A stretch of DNA of 64,000 nucleotides, taken from assembly GCF_018324385.1 (NCBI RefSeq), contig NZ_AP019536.1:2418001-2482000 (forward strand). Reading direction: 5' to 3'. This DNA is from Ferrigenium kumadai (lineage in GTDB: Bacteria > Pseudomonadota > Gammaproteobacteria > Burkholderiales > Gallionellaceae). The translations under genes were made by a program, and so were the position numbers. Numbering within the stretch: the stretch's first letter is position 1; every line of letters starts with the position of its first letter. Below the pieces are notes generated by a model. It saw only the letters and a list, made by a program, of their open reading frames with translations, searched no databases and was not told the DNA's origin. Positions 10,718 to 18,992 of the stretch are shown here, in pieces.

Positions 10718-13552
10718 TCATTGAACCGCCGCTTCGATCCCGCCCTTTGCGGCTGCGGCCGAGATGTCCTGCCATAGCTTGAGGCGCGCTTCATGCACCT
10801 TGACGCCGGACAGCCCCGCCCGCTGCAACTCATTCATGTGCGCCTCGACGCGCAACGACTGGATGAAATGCACCACATCCCACACGTCCTGCGGACTCAG
10901 ATTCGTGGCAAAAGCGGGCATCGGCGTACCGCCGACGCCGTTCATCACAGCCAGGAACAGGTGCCGCCCGTCGTGGCCGAGCTTGACGCCGCCGGGTGCG
11001 CCCGCGGGCAGCGTGTAATCGGCCGGCATCACCTGGTTGCCCCAAGTGTCCGTCAACCCCGCCGCCGCGACGCCGTCGCCGTGTCCGTTCTCGCCGTGGC
11101 AGAACGCACAGATAGTGGAATACAGTTCATGTCCATGATTGATGGACTGCATGCTGACCTCGGGCTCCGGCGGCACGGCAAGCGGAGCCTTCATTTCCTC
11201 GGTCAGCCAGCGCATGGAGAAGGTCTTGATGAACTGGATCACGGCCATGCGCTGTTCCGCCGAAATGTCGTACCAGGGCGGCATGGGCGTGCCCCACAGG
11301 CCGTGGCTGATGGTGACGAAGAGGTCTTGGTCGGTGGGCAGCGCGTCGTCGCCCGGCGTGGAATGGAACTTGAAGATGCCCGTGGTGAAATTGCGCGGCT
11401 TGATGCCGAGCTGCGCCGCGGACGGCCCCTTGCCGTCGCCTTCGGCGCCGTGGCAGCCGATGCAGCGCCGCTGGTAGACCTGCTCGCCGAGCTTCAGCAG
11501 TGCCTCTTTGTCAGCGGTAGACGTCTGTGCCGAGTCGCCCGCACTCAGGCGCGTGGGGGCGAAAGTCTCGCGCCAGTCGCCGATGTTGGTGCCCAGCCGC
11601 TGGATGTAGGCGAGCAGCGCCTTGCCGTCGTCGTTGTATTCCGGCACGCCGCCCTTGCCGGTTTCGAACAGCCAGGGGAAGCGCGGCATCACCGAATCGG
11701 GCACCACGTGGCGCGGGTCCCAATGGTGTGCGGCATGCCAGTCGTCGCCGTATTTGCGGCCGATACGGGTGAGGTCCGGGCCGATGCGCCGCGTGCCCAG
11801 CATCTGCGGCTGGTCCCAGGCGTATTCGCCCGCCTGAGACAGCGGCCCCCAGCGCATCGTCTCGCCGGTGACGGGGCGGATGTATTGGGAATGGCAGTAC
11901 CAGCACCCTTCGCGGATGTACACCTGGCGTCCGTGTTTTTCCAGCGGCGTGTAATTGGCGGCGCGGATCGGCATGCCGGTCGCCACATCCTGGACCTGGT
12001 TGCTGGTCGCCTCCATGGTCATGCTGGGCATGATGCCCTGCATCAGCACGGCGGCGGCAAAGAAGCCCAGTCCTGCCACGAGGAACACCGCCGACGGCTG
12101 GGCCAGCCAATCCTTGTGCTCGCCCGCAGGCTTGACTTCGAGCCGCAGGCCGACCTCGGCGTAGGGTTCCTCGAACGGCTTGCCGTATCGCGCGGTGCAA
12201 TAGAAATTCACCATCATCAGCACCAGCCCGATGTCCATGGTGGCGCCCGCCAGGGTGCGCGCCACCCACCACGGTTTCATCTCCTTCACCGTATCGACGA
12301 AGTTCGCGCCGTATTCGAGCATGCTGCCCTGGATGAAGCCCTGCGCCGCCAGGCCGATGAACATCAGTGCTGAACCGGCGATGGTCAGCCACAGATGCCA
12401 GCTCGCGAGCTTCGCGCTCCACAGTTGGCGGCCGGTCACGCGTGGCCACACGTAGTACATGCCGCCGACCACGCCGATGACGAAGGTGCCGAATATCGTG
12501 CCATGCGAATGGCTGATGACGAAGTCGCTGAAATGGGTGATCTCCTGCATGCGCCGCAACGCCTCAGTCGAGCCCTGGAAGCAGGCCAGGAGGTAATACA
12601 GCGCGGAGAGCAGGATGAACTTGGCGGAATAGTGATCGGCGGTATTGCCGCCGATGATCTCGCCCCAGTAACCTTTCGCGGTGCCGAAGATGTTGGTGAC
12701 CACGGCCCACACCGGGACGATCAGCATCATGCTGGTCATGATCGAGATGGTCTGGTGCTGATAGGGGATGGGACTGAACACGTAGTGGTGCAGCCCGACG
12801 AATGGATAGAACAGCGCAAGGCTCCAGAAGCCCAGCAGCGAGATGCGATGGCTGTACAGGGCGTTCTTCGCCGCCAGAGGCATGAAGTAGTACATTACGG
12901 CCAGCCCCGCCGGAGTGATCCACAGGCCAACCACATAGTGGATGTACAGGCCGTGCAGCGTGGTATTGCTGATGCCCGACATGGGCAGATAAGGCAGGAT
13001 GACGCCGCCGAGAATCAGGTTCAGCAGCGTCCACACCAGCGCCGCCATGACGTACCACAGCGCCACATAGAATCCCGCTTCCTTGCGTCGGAAGATGGTG
13101 GCCAGCACCTGATACGTGACGACAGCCAGCACGGCGTAGCGCAGGATGTTGGCGGGCCACGGATACTCCGCCGCCTCGAAGCCGGAGTTGTAGCCCATCA
13201 GCAGCGAGAGCGAGCCTGCGATGAGGAATAGGTTCCAGCCATACAGCGTCCACCAGCCAAGACGTTCCGCTACCATCGGCCGTCCGCACAGCTTGGGCAC
13301 CATGTAATACAACAGCCCGAGCAAGGGCGCGGAAAACGCACCGAAGATCACTCCGTTGACGTGAACCGGACGCAAGCGCCCGAACGTCAGCCAGGAAGTC
13401 TCGCCGAGGAATGTGGGGACATTGAACTTGATGGAAACCAGCAGGCCTATCAGCGGGAAAACGGTCGACCACACCAGCCCCCAGGCCAGCCAGGCCCTGA
13501 CCAGTTCTCGGTTGACCAGCGGAGTACCCTGGGCATTATTTGCGACAATCAT
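10718..13552 (-). CDS. ccoNO: Fused cbb3-type cytochrome oxidase (CcoN-CcoO plus dihaem CcoP-like domain)
   Basis: A 944-residue respiratory oxidase polypeptide. Residues about 1-460 are a CcoN-like haem-copper subunit with about 12 helices: low-spin haem His64 (GRLRPVHVNG), CuB ligands His205 and His255/His256 with Tyr249 six residues earlier as in the cross-linked cbb3 Tyr, and haem His348/His350 (ISHSHG). Residues about 485-630 are CcoO-like: one helix, a CWYCH haem-c site at 550-554, GPDLTRIGRKY and MPRFPWL. Residues about 680-905 carry two more sites, CIGCH (697-701) and CAFCH (815-819), like CcoP, with no helix before them. The start at 13552 has a GGAGGT site. CcoNO fusions are known; the added dihaem domain is unusual. 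It should reduce O2 at low concentration. Confidence 0.9.
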   Translation of the reverse strand: MIVANNAQGTPLVNRELVRAWLAWGLVWSTVFPLIGLLVSIKFNVPTFLGETSWLTFGRLRPVHVNGVIFGAFSAPLLGLLYYMVPKLCGRPMVAERLGWWTLYGWNLFLIAGSLSLLMGYNSGFEAAEYPWPANILRYAVLAVVTYQVLATIFRRKEAGFYVALWYVMAALVWTLLNLILGGVILPYLPMSGISNTTLHGLYIHYVVGLWITPAGLAVMYYFMPLAAKNALYSHRISLLGFWSLALFYPFVGLHHYVFSPIPYQHQTISIMTSMMLIVPVWAVVTNIFGTAKGYWGEIIGGNTADHYSAKFILLSALYYLLACFQGSTEALRRMQEITHFSDFVISHSHGTIFGTFVIGVVGGMYYVWPRVTGRQLWSAKLASWHLWLTIAGSALMFIGLAAQGFIQGSMLEYGANFVDTVKEMKPWWVARTLAGATMDIGLVLMMVNFYCTARYGKPFEEPYAEVGLRLEVKPAGEHKDWLAQPSAVFLVAGLGFFAAAVLMQGIMPSMTMEATSNQVQDVATGMPIRAANYTPLEKHGRQVYIREGCWYCHSQYIRPVTGETMRWGPLSQAGEYAWDQPQMLGTRRIGPDLTRIGRKYGDDWHAAHHWDPRHVVPDSVMPRFPWLFETGKGGVPEYNDDGKALLAYIQRLGTNIGDWRETFAPTRLSAGDSAQTSTADKEALLKLGEQVYQRRCIGCHGAEGDGKGPSAAQLGIKPRNFTTGIFKFHSTPGDDALPTDQDLFVTISHGLWGTPMPPWYDISAEQRMAVIQFIKTFSMRWLTEEMKAPLAVPPEPEVSMQSINHGHELYSTICAFCHGENGHGDGVAAAGLTDTWGNQVMPADYTLPAGAPGGVKLGHDGRHLFLAVMNGVGGTPMPAFATNLSPQDVWDVVHFIQSLRVEAHMNELQRAGLSGVKVHEARLKLWQDISAAAAKGGIEAAVQ

Positions 13553-13577
13553 TCGCACCTCCATTCGTGTGCGAATG
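13550..13577 (-). promoter_or_regulatory. Inverted repeat over the oxidase ribosome-binding site
   Basis: CATTCGCAC (13550-13558) and GTGCGAATG (13569-13577) form a perfect 9-bp stem with a 10-base loop. On the minus-strand mRNA this hairpin includes the start codon in one arm and puts most of the GGAGGT ribosome site (13557-13562) in the loop. It could be an operator or a translational control hairpin; which one cannot be decided from sequence. Confidence 0.4.
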
Positions 13578-13708
13578 TAGCCTAGCCCCCCTACCGCACG
13601 GATACCGGATTCCCTGTATTTTCGAGCGCAATGCAGGGTAGTTGATGTCACACCGGTTCGTTGTACTATGACTGGAAGCTGTCTTATCGAACTGGAAATG
13701 GAACCGAT

Positions 13709-16411
13709 ATGAACATCGACGCAACGGCGCAATCCAAAACCGAGTGGCACAACCTGCCGGCACAGGAAGTGTTGCGCGAACTGAACGCGGATCATGCGGG
13801 GCTGACGCTGGACGAGGCGTCACGACGCCTGCAACAACACGGCCCGAACCGCCTGCCCGCCGCGCCGCGCGATAGCCTCGCGGTGCGTTTCGCGCGCCAG
13901 TTCGACAATGCGCTGATCTACGTGCTGCTGGCTTCCGCCGCCATCACCGCGCTGCTCAACCACTGGGTGGACTGCAGTGTGATTGTCGGCGTGGTTCTGA
14001 TCAACGCCGTCATCGGCGTGATTCAGGAAGGCAAGGCGGAACGCGCCATGGACGCCATCCGCAACATGCTGTCACCTACCGCCACGGTGCTGCGCGAAGG
14101 GCGGCGGCGCGAGATTCCCGCCGAGCAGGTGGTGCCCGGCGACGTGGTGCTGCTTGCCTCGGGCGACAAGGTTCCCGCCGACCTGCGCCTGATCGAGGCA
14201 CGCCAATTGCGGGTCGAGGAAGCCGCACTGACAGGCGAATCGGAAGCAGTGGAGAAAAACATCGCAGCGGTGAACGCAAAAACCGTGGTCGCCGACCGCC
14301 GCTGCATGGCCTACTCAGGCACGCTGGTCGTGTACGGCCAGGCACGCGGAGTCGCCGTCGCTACCGGCAGCGCGACCGAGATCGGACACATCAGCAGCCT
14401 GATCTCGGCGGTGGACCGGCTGGAGACGCCACTGCTGCGCCAGATGACGCGCTTCGGCCAGCAACTGACCTGGGCCATCCTGCTGCTGGCTGTGCTGACC
14501 TTCCTGTTCGGCGTGTGGGTGCGCAGCTACGGCTGGTCGGAGATGTTCTTCGCCGCCGTGGGGCTCGCGGTCGCTGCGATACCGGAAGGCCTGCCCGCCA
14601 TCATGACCATCGTGCTGGCCTTCGGTGTGCAGCGCATGGCGCGTCGCAACGCCATCATCCGGCGTCTGCCGGCAGTGGAGGCGCTGGGCTCGGTGACGGT
14701 GATCTGCTCAGACAAGACCGGTACGCTGACCAGGAACGAAATGACCGTGCAGCGCATCATCACCGCCGGAAAGACGTTCGAGGTCAGCGGCAGCGGCTAT
14801 GCGCCGCGCGGCGGTTTTGCCATCGACGGACGCGAAGTGTCCGTGGGGACCTACCCCGAACTGCTCGAACTGGGACGCGCCGCGTTGCTTTGCAACGATG
14901 CCACGCTGCACCACGATGACGGTGAATGGGTAGTGGAAGGTGATCCGACCGAAGGAGCGTTGCTCACCCTGGCGGCAAAGGCCGGACTGGATCTGACCTT
15001 CGAGCGAGAAGCGCTGCCGCGTACCGACCTGATCCCGTTCGAGTCTCAACACCGCTTCATGGCCACGCTGCATCACGACATGGAGGGGCATGGTTTCATC
15101 TTCCTCAAGGGCGCGCCGGAACAGGTCATGGAAGTGTGCGTCGCCGAGCGTGCCGATGGAGAAGATAAACCGCTCCATCATGCCTGGTGGCAACAGGCCA
15201 TGCAGGATGCCGCACGCCAAGGCTTCCGTTTGCTTGCGGTGGCGATGCGCCCTACCGCAGACACGCAACGCAACCTGGACTTCACCGACATGCGGGGCGG
15301 CTTCGCACTGCTCGGCGTGTTCGCCATCGCCGACCCGCCGCGCGACGAAGCGATCCGCGCGGTCGCCCACTGCAAGGCGGCCGGCATCCACGTCAAGATG
15401 ATCACCGGCGACCACCTCGACACCGCGCGCGCCATCGGCGCACGCTTCGGCCTGTCGTCGGAACGTGTGTTATCCGGCAGCGACATCGAGCAGATGAGCC
15501 CGGACGAACTGCGCCGCGCGGTGACCGAGGCGGAGATCTTCGCGCGCGCCAGCCCGGAACATAAACTCGCGCTGGTGCAGGCGCTGCAGGCCAACGGCGA
15601 AGTGGTGGCGATGACCGGCGACGGCGTGAACGACGCACCCGCGCTGAAGCGCGCCGATGTCGGCGTGGCGATGGGGCGCAAAGGGACTGAGGCAGCAAAG
15701 GAGGCGGCCGAGATGGTGCTGGCCGACGACAATTTCGCCTCGATCGCCGCGGCAGTGGAAGAGGGACGCACCGTCTACGACAACCTGAAGAAGTCCATCG
15801 TGTTCGTCCTGCCCACCAACGGCGGCGAAGCAGCCGTGATCATCGCGGCGATCCTGCTCGGCCTGACCCTGCCGATCACGCCGGTGCAGATCCTGTGGGT
15901 GAACATGGTCACCGCCATCACGCTGTCGCTGGCCCTGGCCTTCGAACCTCCCGAGTCCGGCGTGATGCGCCGTCCGCCCCGCTCGACATCCGAGCCGCTG
16001 CTCAATGGGTTCCTGCTGTGGCGCATCCTGTTCGTCTCGCTCCTGATGGTGGCAGGCTCGCTGGGCTTCTTCCTCTGGGAGCAGGCGCGCGGAGCCAGCA
16101 TCGAGGCGGCGCGCACAATGGCGGTTAACGCGCTGGTGATGGGCGAGATCTTCTACCTGTTCAACTGCCGTTTCCTGCTCGCGCCTTCCTGGAACTGGCG
16201 CGGATTCACCCAGTCGCGCCCGGTGCTCGTCTCCATCCTCTGCGTCGTGTCGCTGCAGGCGCTGTTCACCTACGCTCCGCTGTTCCAGAAAATGTTCGGC
16301 ACCGTCGCCCTCGACGGGGCGGCATGGTGGCGCATCCTGCTGTTCGGCGCGCTGCTGTTCGTGATCGTGGAAACGGAGAAATTGTTGTTCAGGAGACGGC
16401 AGCGCCGTTAA
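13709..16411 (+). CDS. P2-type cation-transporting ATPase
   Basis: A 900-residue P-type ATPase. The N-terminal cation-ATPase domain starts WHNLPAQEVL. The actuator has TGESEAVEKN. The phosphorylation site Asp335 lies in SDKTGTLTRNEMT. The nucleotide domain contains FLKGAPEQV, the hinge has TGDGVNDAPALKRADVG, and six C-terminal helices complete the P2 topology. Helix 4 has AIPEGLPA rather than CPC, so this is a Ca2+/Mn2+-type or Na+-type pump, not the copper pump CcoI/FixI despite its place beside the oxidase. The substrate cannot be settled from sequence. It is divergent from the oxidase gene, sharing an intergenic region of about 155 bases. Confidence 0.92.
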   Translation: MNIDATAQSKTEWHNLPAQEVLRELNADHAGLTLDEASRRLQQHGPNRLPAAPRDSLAVRFARQFDNALIYVLLASAAITALLNHWVDCSVIVGVVLINAVIGVIQEGKAERAMDAIRNMLSPTATVLREGRRREIPAEQVVPGDVVLLASGDKVPADLRLIEARQLRVEEAALTGESEAVEKNIAAVNAKTVVADRRCMAYSGTLVVYGQARGVAVATGSATEIGHISSLISAVDRLETPLLRQMTRFGQQLTWAILLLAVLTFLFGVWVRSYGWSEMFFAAVGLAVAAIPEGLPAIMTIVLAFGVQRMARRNAIIRRLPAVEALGSVTVICSDKTGTLTRNEMTVQRIITAGKTFEVSGSGYAPRGGFAIDGREVSVGTYPELLELGRAALLCNDATLHHDDGEWVVEGDPTEGALLTLAAKAGLDLTFEREALPRTDLIPFESQHRFMATLHHDMEGHGFIFLKGAPEQVMEVCVAERADGEDKPLHHAWWQQAMQDAARQGFRLLAVAMRPTADTQRNLDFTDMRGGFALLGVFAIADPPRDEAIRAVAHCKAAGIHVKMITGDHLDTARAIGARFGLSSERVLSGSDIEQMSPDELRRAVTEAEIFARASPEHKLALVQALQANGEVVAMTGDGVNDAPALKRADVGVAMGRKGTEAAKEAAEMVLADDNFASIAAAVEEGRTVYDNLKKSIVFVLPTNGGEAAVIIAAILLGLTLPITPVQILWVNMVTAITLSLALAFEPPESGVMRRPPRSTSEPLLNGFLLWRILFVSLLMVAGSLGFFLWEQARGASIEAARTMAVNALVMGEIFYLFNCRFLLAPSWNWRGFTQSRPVLVSILCVVSLQALFTYAPLFQKMFGTVALDGAAWWRILLFGALLFVIVETEKLLFRRRQRR

Positions 16412-16602
16412 CCGGTCTGGCTAAGCCATCCCGCTGCCGTGCGCGTCGAATGTCTGCTTGAGTTGTCCGAGAAAGGCGCGGCGATGATCGATCGGCAGCA
16501 GGCAGTGACGGCCACCAGCGTCAGGAGAAGCATTCGGGCCGCTAGCCTCGGCGGTGCTGGATGTTACAATTCGCACCTCTCAATTCAGCCAAGGTTTACG
16601 CG

Positions 16603-17541
16603 ATGCACACCCTGATTTGCGGTTCGATGGCCTACGACACCATCATGGTGTTCCCCGACCAGTTCAAGAAACACATCCTGCCCGAGCAGATCCACATCCT
16701 CAATGTCGCCTTCCTGGTGCCCGAGATGCGCCGCGAGTTCGGCGGCTGCGCCGGCAACATCGCCTACAACCTCAAGCTGCTGGGCGGCGACCCGATGATC
16801 ATGGCGACGGTGGGCGATGACTTCTCCACCTACGCGCTGCGCCTGCAGAAGCTCGGCCTTTCGCAAGCCTACATCCGCCACATCTCCGGCAGCTATACCG
16901 GTCAGGCGTTCATCACCACCGACCTCGACGACAACCAGATCACCGCCTTCCATCCCGGCGCGATGAGCTTTTCCGAGCAGAACAGCGTCGGCGATGCGAG
17001 CAACGTCAGCCTCGGCATCGTCTCTCCTGACGGGCGCGAAGGCATGTTGCAGCACGCGCGCCAATTCCATGAAGCGGGTATCCCCTGGGTGTTCGATCCA
17101 GGCCAGGGCATGCCGATGTTCGGCGGCGATGAGCTGCTGCGTTTCGTCGAGCAGGCCGACTACGTGACGGTGAACGATTACGAAGCACAACTGTTGCAGG
17201 ACAAGACCGGCAAGAAGATCGAGGAACTCGCCAAGGGCACGCGCGCATTCATCGTCACGCGCGGCGGCGAAGGCTCGACCATCTACGCCGACGGCAAGGA
17301 GATCGTCATCCCCTGCGCCAAGCCCACGGCGGTGATCGACCCGACCGGCTGCGGCGACGCCTATCGCGCCGGCCTGCTGCACGGCATCCAGCAAGGCTGG
17401 GACTGGGAAACCACCGGGCGCCTGGCCTCGCTGCTCGGCACCATCAAGATCGCCAGCCGCGGCGGCCAGAACCACGCGCCGACCAAGGACGAGCTCAAGG
17501 CGCAGTTCCAGCAGCACTTCGGGTTCGCCGTGCCGCTGTAA
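16603..17541 (+). CDS. PfkB-family carbohydrate/adenosine kinase
   Basis: A 312-residue cytoplasmic ribokinase-fold kinase. It starts with LICGSMAYDTIM and has the N-terminal GGCAGNIAYNLKLLGG signature. The C-terminal signature PTGCGDAYRAGLLHG contains the catalytic Asp, with Cys in place of the usual Ala of the anion-hole GAGD. Betaproteobacterial proteins of this type are often annotated as adenosine kinase; the sugar or nucleoside specificity is not provable here. The ATG at 16603 is preferred over one 14 codons upstream because the conserved fold begins there. The lipoprotein gene follows after three bases, so these two and the following kinase form an operon. Confidence 0.85.
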   Translation: MHTLICGSMAYDTIMVFPDQFKKHILPEQIHILNVAFLVPEMRREFGGCAGNIAYNLKLLGGDPMIMATVGDDFSTYALRLQKLGLSQAYIRHISGSYTGQAFITTDLDDNQITAFHPGAMSFSEQNSVGDASNVSLGIVSPDGREGMLQHARQFHEAGIPWVFDPGQGMPMFGGDELLRFVEQADYVTVNDYEAQLLQDKTGKKIEELAKGTRAFIVTRGGEGSTIYADGKEIVIPCAKPTAVIDPTGCGDAYRAGLLHGIQQGWDWETTGRLASLLGTIKIASRGGQNHAPTKDELKAQFQQHFGFAVPL

Positions 17542-17544
17542 GCC

Positions 17545-18015
17545 ATGCGCAAACTGCTGCTCATCGTCGCCCTGCTGCTCGCCGGTTGTGCCGGCGGCCC
17601 GGGAGGAATCGGCAGCCGTGCCGCCGAGGCGCCCAAGGAAGTCGTCAAGCTGGGCGTGATCGAGAGCGTCACGCCCATCGAACTGGATGCGAGCTCCTAT
17701 GCTGGCGCGAACGTCGGCGGCGTGTTCGGCCAGGTCGGCGGTGCCAGCGGCGGCGGACGCGGAGGGGTGGTCGGCTCGATACTGGGCGGCGTGGTCGGCA
17801 GTACGCTGGGGCAACAGGCGGGCATCGCCACCACGCCCGGCCTCGAGATCTGGGTCAAGCTGGACGAGACCGGCAAGAGCACCTACGTGATGCAGCCCGG
17901 CAAGCCCGATGCCTTCCGGGTCGGCGACCGCGTGCGCGTGGTGAGCAAAAAAGGGGAAACACTCGTCGAGCCGATTCCCGTCACCGAAACGCCGAAAGAT
18001 TCCCCCAAGCCCTGA
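17545..18015 (+). CDS. Glycine-zipper outer-membrane lipoprotein (SlyB/Pcp-like)
   Basis: A 156-residue lipoprotein. The signal peptide ends in the lipobox LLAGC, giving Cys15 as the lipidated residue. A central glycine-zipper segment (repeated GG/GxxxG steps between about residues 55 and 95) resembles the two-helix glycine zipper of SlyB/Pcp proteins. The C-terminus is a small beta domain (VGDRVRVVSKKG) and a Pro/Lys tail. A role in outer-membrane integrity is known for relatives; here it is inferred. The stop codon overlaps the next ATG by one base. Confidence 0.82.
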   Translation: MRKLLLIVALLLAGCAGGPGGIGSRAAEAPKEVVKLGVIESVTPIELDASSYAGANVGGVFGQVGGASGGGRGGVVGSILGGVVGSTLGQQAGIATTPGLEIWVKLDETGKSTYVMQPGKPDAFRVGDRVRVVSKKGETLVEPIPVTETPKDSPKP

Positions 18016-18896
18016 TGACGGACTGGTCGCGCATCTCGGCGGCAATCACCTCTGCAAGCGGAAAACCATTCAAGCTCGCCAGCCGTCACGCAAATGGCGG
18101 TGGCTGCATCAACGAGGCGTACACGCTTGATGGCGAAGATGGCACTCGTTACTTCGTCAAACTCAACGATGCGCGGCATCACTCCATGTTCGTCGCGGAA
18201 GCCGCGGGACTCGAAACGATCGCCGCGACGAATACCCTCCGCGTGCCGCAACCAATCGCACACGGCACCGCCGGACGCCAGAGCTATCTGGTACTGGAAC
18301 ACCTCGACCTGAACGGACGCGGCAACGCAAGACAGCTCGGCGAGCAGCTCGCCGCGCTGCACCGCAGCACTTCAAACCGATTCGGCTTTCCACAGGACAA
18401 TTTCCTCGGCACCACGCTGCAACCGAACGGCTGGACAGGCGACTGGGTGCCGTTCTGGCGCGAACACCGACTGGGCTTTCAGTTGCAGCTTGCGGCAGAG
18501 AACGGCTACGGCGGGAATCTGCAGCGCTTGGGCGAAAAACTGCTGGACGCCCTGCCCGCTTTCTTCACCGGATATGCACCACAACCGTCGCTGCTGCACG
18601 GCGATCTGTGGAGCGGCAACCATGCATTTCTAGCCGACGGCATGCCGGTGATCTTCGACCCCGCGCCCTACTACGGCGACCGAGAATGCGACCTCGCGAT
18701 GACGGAACTGTTCGGCGGCTACGGCGGGGATTTCTATGCTGCCTACCGCGCCACGTGGCCACTGGATGTGGGTTATGCGGTGCGCAAGGAGCTGTACAAC
18801 CTGTACCACATCCTCAACCACACCAACTTGTTCGGCGGCAGCTATGCGAGGCAGGCGGAGCAGATGATGCAAAGGTCACTGGCTGCGATCGGCTGA
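18015..18896 (+). CDS. Fructosamine kinase / ketosamine-3-kinase family protein
   Basis: A 293-residue protein of the fructosamine-kinase (APH-like) fold. Visible family blocks are GGCINEAYTL near the start, YFVKLN with the ATP-binding lysine, YLVLEHLDL in the hinge, the catalytic loop LLHGDLWSGNHAF, and the metal-binding IFDPAPYYGDRECDLAMTELFGG. Relatives phosphorylate ketosamines on glycated proteins, which leads to deglycation. Length is normal. It is the third gene of the PfkB kinase-lipoprotein operon and ends before a hairpin that separates it from the convergent TonB receptor gene. Confidence 0.9.
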   Translation: MTDWSRISAAITSASGKPFKLASRHANGGGCINEAYTLDGEDGTRYFVKLNDARHHSMFVAEAAGLETIAATNTLRVPQPIAHGTAGRQSYLVLEHLDLNGRGNARQLGEQLAALHRSTSNRFGFPQDNFLGTTLQPNGWTGDWVPFWREHRLGFQLQLAAENGYGGNLQRLGEKLLDALPAFFTGYAPQPSLLHGDLWSGNHAFLADGMPVIFDPAPYYGDRECDLAMTELFGGYGGDFYAAYRATWPLDVGYAVRKELYNLYHILNHTNLFGGSYARQAEQMMQRSLAAIG

Positions 18897-18917
18897 TCGG
18901 TAGTTAACAACGGTAGG

Positions 18918-18949
18918 GAGCTCGCCTGTCGCGTGCGGCAGGCGAGCTC
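18918..18949. terminator. Perfect hairpin between convergent genes
   Basis: GAGCTCGCCTG (18918-18928) pairs perfectly with CAGGCGAGCTC (18939-18949) across a 10-base loop. It lies between the 3' ends of the fructosamine-kinase gene and the TonB receptor gene, where a bidirectional terminator would be expected. T-runs are short on both sides, so strength is uncertain. Confidence 0.6.
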
Positions 18950-18992
18950 TTCAAAATGAATTTGGCCGTGCAGTTTGGTACGTCAGCGTCCC

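Noticed and set aside
13553..13708. FNR/Anr box controlling the oxidase
   Set aside because: Only a TTGAT half-site is present, with no matching ATCAA at the right distance.
13709..16411. P-type ATPase read as the CcoI/FixI copper pump of the oxidase
   Set aside because: Helix 4 has PEG instead of CPC and there is no N-terminal metal-binding domain, so it is a P2-type cation pump.
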